Positions 1 to 5,863 of a stretch of DNA of 5,863 bases are shown in pieces. This DNA comes from Planctomycetaceae bacterium (lineage in GTDB: Bacteria > Planctomycetota > Planctomycetia > Planctomycetales > Planctomycetaceae): NCBI GenBank assembly GCA_020426065.1, contig JAGQQT010000268.1:1-5863 (forward strand). The letters run 5' to 3'. Each line of letters opens with the position of its first letter. Position 1 is the first letter of the stretch. The notes beneath the pieces were generated by a model. The model saw nothing but the letters and a program-made list of their open reading frames with translations. It had not been told where the DNA came from and searched no databases. Made by a program: the position numbers and the translations under genes.

Positions 1-1593
1 GTTGTCGGGAAACAGGGAAGAAAGCATCCAACCCAGCAGGATCATCACGCTGGGGCCAATGACAATCACCAGCAGATTATGGAACGGGCTGGAGAACCGG
101 GCTAAACTTTGTGGCCAGTAACTGCTGGTTGAAGCCACCATCCAGGCAATCACAATCATGCTGAAAAACAGTACCAGCTGAGCTCCACGGCTGTTGATCC
201 GGGGAACAGTTACCCCCAGCAGAAACAGTCCAATAATCCCTGCTCCCAGCACACTGGAAAGCAACCACCAGATATCCAGAATGCTTTCGGAGAGTTGGAC
301 GAGCATCAGCGCCATCAGTGTCCCCAGCAGTCCCCAGATGATGGTCGCGGCCCGCAGAATCCAGACCTGCTGAATATCGCTTGCCTGTGGATTCCACAGT
401 CGGCGATAAAAATCATACATGACCAGCGTTGCCGATGAATTCAGCGAAGTCGAGACCGTGCTCATCGCAGCTGCAAAGACAGCGGCGATCAATAATCCCC
501 TGGCTCCCATTGGAAGACGGGAGGCAATGAAGTGTGGGAAGACCCGATCCCCCAGATCGCTCTCCTTCAGTTCGCTCCGCTTATCGGCGAGTTGCTGTGC
601 ATAAGCAGGATCCTCTGTCGAAATGCCAGCCTGCATCAGTTTCTGCTCAGCGACAATAGTACGAACTTCCTCGAGATCAGACGGATGACTCTGATAAAAG
701 GCATACAGCGAGGAGCCAATGAAAAGGAACAGGGCGCTCACGGGAACATAAAGCAACGCTCCCAGCCAGACACTCCTGGCTGCTTCGCGATCACTGCTGG
801 AGGCGATGTAACGCTGAATGTAGCTTTGATCGATACCAAAGTTTCGCAGGTTGTCGAAGAATCCAAACAGCAGCACAACCCAGATGGTGGGAGTGGAGAT
901 CTTCAGAAGTGAGGGATCTCCCAGGGAAAGCTTTCCACTCTCACTGGCAACATGAAAGACTTCTGCCGGGCCTCCGGGCATCCCCATCAGCAGAATTCCC
1001 AATGCGAGAAATGCACCCGCCAGCAGTACAACAGCCTGAATGGCATCGGCCCAGATGACCGCCAGAATCCCTCCCACAAAGGAGTAGAGTGTCACGATCA
1101 GCCCGGTTGCCAGAATGATCATTCGGATATCCCAGCCAAACAGAACTGCCATCGGCAGGGCCATCAGGTACATCACCACGCCAATCCGGGCAATCTGATA
1201 GAGCAGATAGAAACCGCTGGCAAAAATTCGAGCCCATAATCCGAAGCGGTGCTCCAGCAGGGAATAGGCGGAGACCTCTCCCGATCGTCGATAAATGGGT
1301 ACGAAGTAAACAACAGAAATCAGAGCGGCGAATGGCAAGGCCAGAGAGAACATGAAGGCATTCCAGTTGTCCACAAACGCTTTGCCGGGCAGCGCGAGAT
1401 AACTGATGCTGCTCAGAAACGTGGCAAAAATGGACAGACCGCACAGCCAGCCGGGAAGTGAGCGACCTCCTGAAGTAAACTGATCCGATGAATTATTGCG
1501 TTGCCAGAAGTAGAAACCGATCAGCAGGATGCCGACGAAATATCCGATCAGCACCAGCCAGTCCACTCCGGTAAACAACACAACCGCCATCAT
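1..1593 (-). CDS. Sodium:solute symporter (SSS family), C-terminus cut by window edge
   Basis: Sodium-coupled secondary transporter of the inner membrane, expected to have a LeuT-like fold with about 13 helices. Translating the minus strand from ATG at 1593 gives 531 codons without a stop, so only the last few residues are probably missing. Strongly hydrophobic helices alternate with short loops. Family signatures visible: [18 protein letters not shown] (residues 54-71, first core helix), [14 protein letters not shown] (252-265), and [19 protein letters not shown] (373-391), whose [10 protein letters not shown] corresponds to the sodium-site helix of characterised SSS proteins, then PRINSRGA (464-471). 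Residues about 305-349 form a charged hydrophilic loop longer than I would expect. The start overlaps the lyase stop by 4 bases (ATGA), so the two are probably translationally coupled in one operon; an ATG one codon downstream is the alternative. Substrate is not readable; neighbours suggest a sugar acid, sialic acid or related carboxylate. Family assignment is firm, substrate is inference. Confidence 0.93.
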   Translation of the reverse strand, partial: MMAVVLFTGVDWLVLIGYFVGILLIGFYFWQRNNSSDQFTSGGRSLPGWLCGLSIFATFLSSISYLALPGKAFVDNWNAFMFSLALPFAALISVVYFVPIYRRSGEVSAYSLLEHRFGLWARIFASGFYLLYQIARIGVVMYLMALPMAVLFGWDIRMIILATGLIVTLYSFVGGILAVIWADAIQAVVLLAGAFLALGILLMGMPGGPAEVFHVASESGKLSLGDPSLLKISTPTIWVVLLFGFFDNLRNFGIDQSYIQRYIASSSDREAARSVWLGALLYVPVSALFLFIGSSLYAFYQSHPSDLEEVRTIVAEQKLMQAGISTEDPAYAQQLADKRSELKESDLGDRVFPHFIASRLPMGARGLLIAAVFAAAMSTVSTSLNSSATLVMYDFYRRLWNPQASDIQQVWILRAATIIWGLLGTLMALMLVQLSESILDIWWLLSSVLGAGIIGLFLLGVTVPRINSRGAQLVLFFSMIVIAWMVASTSSYWPQSLARFSSPFHNLLVIVIGPSVMILLGWMLSSLFPDN

Positions 1594-2498
1594 AACAAAT
1601 CGAGCCCTCTCAGAATTTCGGCAACATGCTCTCGCTGTGGCTCCAGGAAACGATGAAACGGATCCGCTGGCAGATCACTGCAGATACCCAGCAGCGAGAG
1701 GGCTGACTTCGTGGCTTTGATATGCCGGGAAGCATATTTGCCGATATCATAGATGCGTTGAAACTCTACAATTTTGGCGTGCAGAGCTGCCACATCGCCC
1801 GGGGTTCCCTCGCGGAGAGCTCGATAACATCCAACAAACAGCTGCGGAGCAACGTTGGCTCCCCCGCTCACGCTACCATCTCCGCCAAGTTCGATCGCTT
1901 CCGGCAACATTGCTTCCGGACCGATCAGGACAGACCAGTCTGGCCGTTCTGTTTTGAGCTGACACAGGTCTGCAAAGTATTTTAAATCCCCGCTGCTGTC
2001 TTTCACCCCCACAATGGATTTGATGTAAGTCAGTCGCTTGAGGGTTTCGATTTCAAACCAGACTTTGGTCATTCCCGGCATGTTGTACAACATGAGCGGC
2101 AGGGGAATGAGAGGAGCGATGCTTTCGGTATAAGCTGTGAGTTCAGTCTGTCCAGCAGGAAAATAATACGGAGTTGTCAGGACGGCGGCATCTGCTCCAC
2201 AGGTTGCGGCGTACTCAGCAAGTGATACTGATTCCACAAAAGCGGTGTCTGTCACTCCAACCAGAACCGGAACTCGACCAGCTACGTAACCGACTGTTTC
2301 CGCAATCATTTCCCGACGCAGACGATAACTCAGGCTGGGAGCCTCACCAGTTGTCCCCAGAATGAAAACCCCCGAAACTCCACCATTGATGACATGATCG
2401 AGAAGCTTGTGCAGCCCTTTCCGATCGAGCACATCCCGCTCCAGAAGCGGCGTGACCAGTGGCGGGATTATACCCTGATAGCGATGATGAGGATTCAC
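1590..2498 (-). CDS. DapA/NanA-superfamily class I lyase or dehydratase (substrate unassigned)
   Basis: Cytoplasmic TIM-barrel enzyme of the dihydrodipicolinate synthase / N-acetylneuraminate lyase superfamily, which makes a Schiff base with a 2-keto acid such as pyruvate. With GTG at 2498 the protein has 302 residues, the family's usual size, and begins near the conserved [10 protein letters not shown] strand. Substrate-carboxylate loop GTTGE is at 48-52, catalytic Tyr138 in LYNMPGMT, and Schiff-base Lys166 in GVKDSSGD; these numbers match E. coli NanA (Tyr137, Lys165). The Arg of lysine-biosynthetic DapA (YNxPxRT) is Met here, so I do not call dapA; a catabolic aldolase or dehydratase for a sugar acid, sialic acid or similar is more likely. 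The frame stays open up to TTG at 2585 (331 residues), but the extra 29 residues are unlike the family and neither start has a good ribosome binding site. First gene of an operon with the symporter; divergent from the GntR regulator. Confidence 0.92.
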   Translation of the reverse strand: MNPHHRYQGIIPPLVTPLLERDVLDRKGLHKLLDHVINGGVSGVFILGTTGEAPSLSYRLRREMIAETVGYVAGRVPVLVGVTDTAFVESVSLAEYAATCGADAAVLTTPYYFPAGQTELTAYTESIAPLIPLPLMLYNMPGMTKVWFEIETLKRLTYIKSIVGVKDSSGDLKYFADLCQLKTERPDWSVLIGPEAMLPEAIELGGDGSVSGGANVAPQLFVGCYRALREGTPGDVAALHAKIVEFQRIYDIGKYASRHIKATKSALSLLGICSDLPADPFHRFLEPQREHVAEILRGLDLL

Positions 2499-2623
2499 GG
2501 GCGTGGCACTTGAATTGAGTAAAGAAATCTGAGTGTTCGGAAGTAGTAAAAGGAATCCCCTGCTCTGGTTGATTCCCAACTCCAACTTTCAGACAATGCT
2601 CGACATGGCGGTCAGCCCAGCGT

Positions 2624-2635
2624 AGTCTATAGACT
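2624..2635. promoter_or_regulatory. Perfect 12-bp palindrome, candidate GntR operator
   Basis: AGTCTATAGACT is a perfect inverted repeat, centred between 2629 and 2630 and ending 14 bases before the regulator ATG. FadR-subfamily GntR proteins bind short palindromes built from GT...AC half sites; GTC-TATA-GAC has such half sites, though with a wider central spacer than the usual consensus. Its place between divergent genes fits autoregulation plus control of the lyase-symporter operon. Symmetry and position are seen; binding is inferred. Confidence 0.5.
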
Positions 2636-2637
2636 TT

Positions 2638-2641
2638 GAGG
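2638..2641 (+). promoter_or_regulatory. Ribosome binding site of the GntR regulator
   Basis: GAGG followed by 8 bases and ATG at 2650 is the clearest Shine-Dalgarno sequence in the window and supports that start. It begins 3 bases after the 12-bp palindrome, so a repressor bound there would sit over the promoter-proximal leader. Confidence 0.6.
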
Positions 2642-2649
2642 TTTCAAGC

Positions 2650-3351
2650 ATGAGCACGGAAACGCACGCCAGTCGAGCCTATCAGCATTTGAGGAACAAA
2701 CTGATTGCTGGTCAGTTTGCGCCAGGTGAGCGACTGCTGTACGGCCCCATTGGCAAAGAGATTGGCGTCAGTGCCACACCGGTGCGCGAAGCAGCAGGAC
2801 AACTGGCCAACGAAGGTCTGGTCGAACTTGTTCCCCAACTGGGTGCCGTCGTCAGACGGATTGATCGAGACGAACTGATTGAGATCTATGAAGTCCGACT
2901 GGCGATCGAACCATACGCCGCACGACTGGCAGCTCAGCGGGCCAGTGAAAAGCACCTGCATCGGCTGGCTGCGGAAATGAACCGGATGAAGCAGCTTGCC
3001 GAAAAGCAGAGCACACTGGAAACATCCGTAGCAGGCAAGCAGATTGCCAAGCAGTTCGACAAAGCGGATTACTCGTTTCACATGACCATCATCGCCGCCA
3101 CTCATAACCGGGCGATGATTCGCACGGCCGGTCAATCCCATGTGTTGACTCGCGTGTTCGGAATCCGCAGACATCAATACGATGCCCATTCGATGCTGGA
3201 AACCTGCCGGGAACATGCTGCGATTCTCGATGCCATCCAGGCAAGTTCCCCGGATTCGGCAGCCGCCGCGGCAGCTGCTCATATTCAGCACGGGCTGGAA
3301 ATCTCACTCAAGGCACTCGACTCTCCTGCCGGCCGAAAATCCGCCCGATAG
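2650..3351 (+). CDS. GntR-family transcriptional regulator, FadR subfamily (FCD domain)
   Basis: DNA-binding regulator of 233 residues, typical for the FadR subfamily. The N-terminal winged helix (about residues 8-70) shows the standard pattern: a helix AYQHLRNKLIAGQFAPGERL, then GVSATPVREAAGQLANEGLV as the helix-turn-helix, then the wing QLGAVVRRI. The all-helical C-terminal FCD ligand domain (about 75-222) carries Asp140 and His144 in DYSFH, His189 in REHAAIL and His211 in AAHI, the four positions that bind a metal ion in FCD proteins; the metal usually helps hold a carboxylate effector. An alanine-rich stretch (204-210) precedes His211. It is divergent from the lyase-symporter operon and has the candidate operator just upstream of its own ribosome binding site, so it is probably a local, autoregulated, substrate-responsive regulator. 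Effector unknown; a substrate or product of the neighbouring lyase is the natural guess. Start is supported by GAGG at good spacing. Confidence 0.95.
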   Translation: MSTETHASRAYQHLRNKLIAGQFAPGERLLYGPIGKEIGVSATPVREAAGQLANEGLVELVPQLGAVVRRIDRDELIEIYEVRLAIEPYAARLAAQRASEKHLHRLAAEMNRMKQLAEKQSTLETSVAGKQIAKQFDKADYSFHMTIIAATHNRAMIRTAGQSHVLTRVFGIRRHQYDAHSMLETCREHAAILDAIQASSPDSAAAAAAAHIQHGLEISLKALDSPAGRKSAR

Positions 3352-3366
3352 TGCGTCCCCAGTTTT

Positions 3367-3403
3367 CCCTCGGAGAATCGATTGAGAGGGTTTGTTTTCT
3401 TTT
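3367..3403 (+). terminator. Weak hairpin plus T-rich tract after the GntR gene
   Basis: CCCTC (3367-3371) can pair with GAGGG (3386-3390) around a 14-base loop, followed directly by TTTGTTTTCTTTT (3391-3403). It begins 16 bases after the regulator stop, the right place for a Rho-independent terminator. The stem has only 5 pairs and the loop is large, so it may be inefficient or fortuitous. Confidence 0.35.
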
Positions 3404-3666
3404 GGCAACATTGCTGATGGGTTCTGCGTGACTGCTGATCGAAAAATCTCCGAGTTCTGCTCTGCCGAAGGAATTCAGCTTGCAAGTCCTGTTAGAAGAT
3501 TTTCACAATCAGACAGGGAAACATTCCATCCAGACAGACAGTGATATTCGTGATGTTCAACTTCTTTTCACAATCCCGCAGCAGTTCTGGCGCTTCATCA
3601 TTAAGAAGACGGGCCAATATGACCTGGGCCCGTTCGAGCATGAGTCGTTCGATGTCACGAACGACC
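3404..3666. other. Leader or intergenic stretch before the kinase; no certain gene
   Basis: Non-coding if the kinase begins at ATG 3667; partly coding (42 codons) if it begins at GTG 3541. A poor promoter-like pair is TTGCAA (3480-3485) and CACAAT (3504-3509), 18 bases apart, each 4 of 6 to the sigma-70 consensus. An 11-base sequence TTTTCACAATC occurs twice (3500-3510 and 3565-3575), and CAGACAG recurs between. A 58-codon minus-strand frame ends at 3492 and starts with ATG at 3668; it has a plausible amphipathic helix but no recognised family. None of these readings is secure. Confidence 0.35.
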
Positions 3667-5760
3667 ATGTTCCTGAAAAAGCGGCTCTGGATCTGGCCGA
3701 TTATTGCGGTCGTGGTTCTGTTGGCGGTTGGATTTCTGGTGCAGCGTTCGATCGCCACCACGATGCGGGATAATCTGAAGGCGGATCTGGAAACGCTCCT
3801 TTCCGTTGAGAAAGAGATGCTCCTCAACTGGTATGGGGTCCAGGAATCCAATGCACTCTCACTGGGAACAGATGAAGAAGTCCGTGATGCGATTCTGGCC
3901 CTGGTGGAGGCCCAGCAACCCAATCAGACAGTTGAACAGACCACCCTGCTGGAGTTACAGGGCAAAATTGAGAAAGCACTGGGACCAGGTCTGGCAGCTC
4001 ATGATTTTTATGGTTATGTCATTGCCAATCGCAAAGATCAGATTATTGCCTCCTCGTATCCCGAGTTGATTGGCAAACAGGATCTGGCAGATTACGAACA
4101 AATGCTGAATCGAGTCCTGGATGGCGATACGCTCGTCACGCCGCCGTTTGCCAGTGTGGCGGCAATCAAGGATCAGGATGGTCAGCAGAGAACCGGTGTC
4201 CCCACAATGTATGTGGTCACGCCGATTCGCGATCAGTCTTTTCAAATCATTGCAGCGTTAGCGTTACAAATCCGTCCTGACCGGGAATTTACCCGGATCC
4301 TGCAACTGGGACGCTCCGGTGAATCAGGTGAGACCTATGCCTTCAATCGCGAAGCCGTTATGGTATCGAACAGCCGGTTTGACGAAGACCTGATCCTGCT
4401 GGGATTACTTCCCGATCGGGAGAACAGCCGCTCAATTCTCAACATCCTGATCCACGATCCGGGTGGAAACATGACTGAGGGTTTCCGGCCGATGATTCGT
4501 CGAAATGAATTGCCGATGACGAAGATGGTAGCCTCCGCCACCCAGGGGGAAACGTCCTGTTCAGTGGACGGTTATAATGACTATCGCGGTGTTCCCGTGG
4601 TAGGAGCCTGGACCTGGCTGGACAAATATGGTGTGGGAGTGGCAACTGAAGTTGATGTCGCTGAAGCCTTTCGTCCACTTCATATCCTGCAGCGTGTGTT
4701 TGGAGCCGTGTTCTCACTGCTGATCCTCAGCTCCGTTGCGATCTTCATCTTTACCCTGATTGTCTCCCGACTTCAGCGAGCTGCGAGAAAAGCAACGATT
4801 GAGGCCAAGCAACTGGGGCAATATCAGCTCAAAACGAAACTGGGTGCGGGCGCAATGGGAACGGTTTACCGGGGTGAGCACGCCATGCTGCAACGGCCAA
4901 CCGCCATCAAACTGCTGAATGTTGACAAGGTGACCGAAGAAACGATCAAGCGGTTTGAACGGGAAGTACAAATCACCTGCCAGCTGAATAATCCACATAC
5001 GATTGCGATCTACGATTACGGCCGCACACCGGACAACATCTTCTATTATGCAATGGAATACCTGGATGGCATGGACTTGCAGGATCTGGTCACGAATTAT
5101 GGTCCGATTGATGAAGCGCGAGCCATTTTCATTCTGCTGCAGATTTGCGAATCGCTGCACGAAGCCCATTCACTCGGGCTGGTTCATCGGGACGTCAAGC
5201 CAGCCAATATCATGATCAACAATCGGGGCGGCGTGCCAGATCTGGTCAAAGTGCTGGATTTCGGACTGGTGAAGGCACTGGATGAAAAAAAGGAAGCCGC
5301 TCTCACAACGAACAATTCCCTGACTGGAACTCCGCTCTATATTTCACCGGAGGGTATCCAGAACCCTAACCTGGTCGATGCCCGCAGCGATCTGTATGCG
5401 GTTGGGGCCATCGGATATTTTCTGGTCACAGGGCAACCTGTTTTTGAGGCCAGCACACTCATGGAGTTGTGCCAGCATCACATCGCCAAAGATCCTCCTC
5501 CGCTGAAGGACCGTACTACGCAGCAGCTTTCGGAAGAGTTTGAACTGGCGCTGCGGACCTGTCTGGCGAAAGAGCGGAATAAACGGCCGCAAACCGCTCG
5601 CGACCTGATTGACCTGTTGATGGCTTCTCCCAGTAACCAGTCCTGGACATTTAAGTCCGCCGAGCGGTGGTGGAATCAGCTGGAATCCGGGCAGCTGAAA
5701 CAAGCCTCAGCGGAAGCGGAGACAAAGAACTCCGCTCACGAACGGACGATCATCGAGTAA
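3667..5760 (+). CDS. Transmembrane sensor Ser/Thr protein kinase (Cache-like sensor, Hanks-type kinase)
   Basis: Receptor-like kinase that phosphorylates Ser/Thr on cytoplasmic targets. With ATG 3667 it has 697 residues; residue numbers below count from the upstream GTG at 3541 (739 residues; subtract 42). TM1 about 49-68, extracytoplasmic double-Cache-like sensor about 72-380 (second lobe has GRSGESGETYAFNR at 258-271 and DYRGVPVVGAW at 347-357), TM2 about 387-410, kinase domain about 428-695, tail to 739. Kinase residues are complete: P-loop GAGAMGTVY (435-443), Lys457, helix-C Glu475, HRDVKPAN (549-556), DFG (573-575), SPE instead of APE (602-604), Asp617, Arg682. Thr589, 590, 595 and 597 in the activation loop could be autophosphorylated. 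Seen: the full domain order and catalytic set. Inferred: ligand-controlled activity; ligand and targets unknown. I prefer ATG 3667 because it sits just before the basic residues and TM1, while the upstream 42 codons are Arg/Ser-rich and not family-like; ATGs at 3619, 3640 and 3652 are alternatives. No strong ribosome binding site decides it. Confidence 0.93.
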   Translation: MFLKKRLWIWPIIAVVVLLAVGFLVQRSIATTMRDNLKADLETLLSVEKEMLLNWYGVQESNALSLGTDEEVRDAILALVEAQQPNQTVEQTTLLELQGKIEKALGPGLAAHDFYGYVIANRKDQIIASSYPELIGKQDLADYEQMLNRVLDGDTLVTPPFASVAAIKDQDGQQRTGVPTMYVVTPIRDQSFQIIAALALQIRPDREFTRILQLGRSGESGETYAFNREAVMVSNSRFDEDLILLGLLPDRENSRSILNILIHDPGGNMTEGFRPMIRRNELPMTKMVASATQGETSCSVDGYNDYRGVPVVGAWTWLDKYGVGVATEVDVAEAFRPLHILQRVFGAVFSLLILSSVAIFIFTLIVSRLQRAARKATIEAKQLGQYQLKTKLGAGAMGTVYRGEHAMLQRPTAIKLLNVDKVTEETIKRFEREVQITCQLNNPHTIAIYDYGRTPDNIFYYAMEYLDGMDLQDLVTNYGPIDEARAIFILLQICESLHEAHSLGLVHRDVKPANIMINNRGGVPDLVKVLDFGLVKALDEKKEAALTTNNSLTGTPLYISPEGIQNPNLVDARSDLYAVGAIGYFLVTGQPVFEASTLMELCQHHIAKDPPPLKDRTTQQLSEEFELALRTCLAKERNKRPQTARDLIDLLMASPSNQSWTFKSAERWWNQLESGQLKQASAEAETKNSAHERTIIE

Positions 5761-5775
5761 GTCTCTCAACAAGGT

Positions 5776-5863
5776 TCAGGTATCGCAGTAGAGCACGACC
5801 ACTGATCTGGCCCGAACCAGGTATTCCGGGGTAATCACCAGCTGACTGCCATGTACATCGGCA
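5776..5863 (-). CDS. Possible C-terminal fragment of a convergent gene, product unknown
   Basis: On the minus strand one frame entering from the right edge stays open for 28 codons and ends with TGA at 5776-5778. It reads like ordinary protein (HGSQLVITPEYLVRARSVVV in the middle, ending LYCDT), with an alternating beta-like hydrophobic run, and its codons resemble those of the neighbours. The stop would fall 15 bases from the kinase stop, a normal convergent arrangement. The fragment is too short for family recognition, and another minus frame is also open through this stretch, so the call is tentative. Confidence 0.4.
   Translation of the reverse strand, partial: ADVHGSQLVITPEYLVRARSVVVLYCDT

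Larger units (their letters stand above)
2499..2649. promoter_or_regulatory. Divergent intergenic region between lyase operon and gntR-type gene
   Basis: About 150 bases between the preferred GTG start of the lyase (minus) and the ATG of the regulator (plus); 64 bases if the lyase starts at TTG 2585. It must contain the promoters for both directions. I could not find a pair of good -35/-10 boxes on either strand: TATAGA inside the palindrome at 2628-2633 is the best -10-like hexamer but has no convincing -35 partner. An inverted repeat GGAATC (2552-2557) / GATTCC (2571-2576) with a 13-base loop would lie in the lyase 5' leader. The role as a shared control region is inferred from gene orientation. 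Confidence 0.6.

Noticed and set aside
532..912. 126-residue plus-strand open frame opposite the symporter
   Set aside because: It is antisense to well-conserved symporter segments and shows no family features.
941..1444. 167-residue minus-strand open frame inside the symporter
   Set aside because: It is out of frame with the symporter, rich in Cys, Arg and Gly, and has no membrane pattern, while the overlapping frame gives clear SSS motifs throughout.
1590..2498. Naming the lyase dapA (lysine biosynthesis)
   Set aside because: The DapA-specific Arg after YNxP is replaced by Met, and the neighbours are a transporter and an FCD regulator, not lysine genes.
2644..3291. 215-residue minus-strand open frame opposite the GntR gene
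   Set aside because: It mirrors a well-supported GntR gene with complete domain motifs and a ribosome binding site; its own translation is Cys/His/Gln-rich with no recognisable domain.
4714..5169. 151-residue minus-strand open frame opposite the kinase domain
   Set aside because: It lies opposite the P-loop, Lys and helix-C region of a complete kinase; the antisense openness follows from the sense codon use.
5344..5703. 119-residue minus-strand open frame opposite the kinase C-terminal lobe
   Set aside because: Shadow of the conserved kinase C-lobe, low-complexity translation rich in Arg, Gln and Pro.
1..5863. CRISPR array, tRNA, rRNA, insertion sequence or phage/defence module
   Set aside because: No regularly spaced repeats, cloverleaf sequences, terminal inverted repeats with transposase, or defence-type domains were seen; almost all of the window is accounted for by four ordinary genes.

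Overview
The window looks like bacterial chromosome, most plausibly from the phylum Planctomycetota. Base composition is moderately GC-rich, Shine-Dalgarno signals are sparse, and a sugar-acid-type cassette (sodium symporter, DapA-family lyase, FCD-type GntR regulator) lies beside a membrane Ser/Thr kinase with a large extracytoplasmic sensor. The phylum is an inference from style and gene content; there is no rRNA or other marker gene here.

Left half, minus strand (about 1-2498): a two-gene operon. A DapA/NanA-superfamily class I aldolase or dehydratase is transcribed first. It overlaps by 4 bases (ATGA) with a sodium:solute symporter, which is open for 531 codons and runs off the left edge close to its C-terminus. 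No listed complete ORF represents the symporter; it was read by translating the minus strand directly.

Middle, plus strand (2650-3351): a GntR-family regulator of the FadR/FCD type with all four expected metal-ligand positions, transcribed divergently from the operon. The intergenic region has a perfect 12-bp palindrome (2624-2635) just upstream of the regulator's ribosome binding site, a natural operator candidate. The simplest reading is a self-contained cassette: the symporter imports an acidic sugar or similar 2-keto acid precursor, the lyase acts on it or on a derivative, and the regulator senses a carboxylate ligand and controls the divergent promoters. The lyase has the Schiff-base Lys and the Tyr but lacks the Arg that marks lysine-biosynthetic DapA, so a catabolic role is preferred; the substrate cannot be read from the sequence.

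Right half, plus strand (about 3541/3667-5760): a receptor-like Ser/Thr kinase with a transmembrane helix, an extracytoplasmic double-Cache-like sensor, a second transmembrane helix and a complete Hanks-type kinase domain. Its start is uncertain: the first ~42 codons are Arg/Ser-rich and lie opposite a more protein-like 58-codon antisense frame. A weak terminator-like hairpin separates it from the regulator. At the right edge there is a possible C-terminal fragment of a convergent minus-strand gene.

I saw no tRNA, rRNA, CRISPR array, insertion sequence or integration site. Nothing here is convincingly a new system; the points most worth following are the unassigned lyase/symporter substrate with its palindrome, the Cache-kinase fusion, and the odd 3480-3668 segment.
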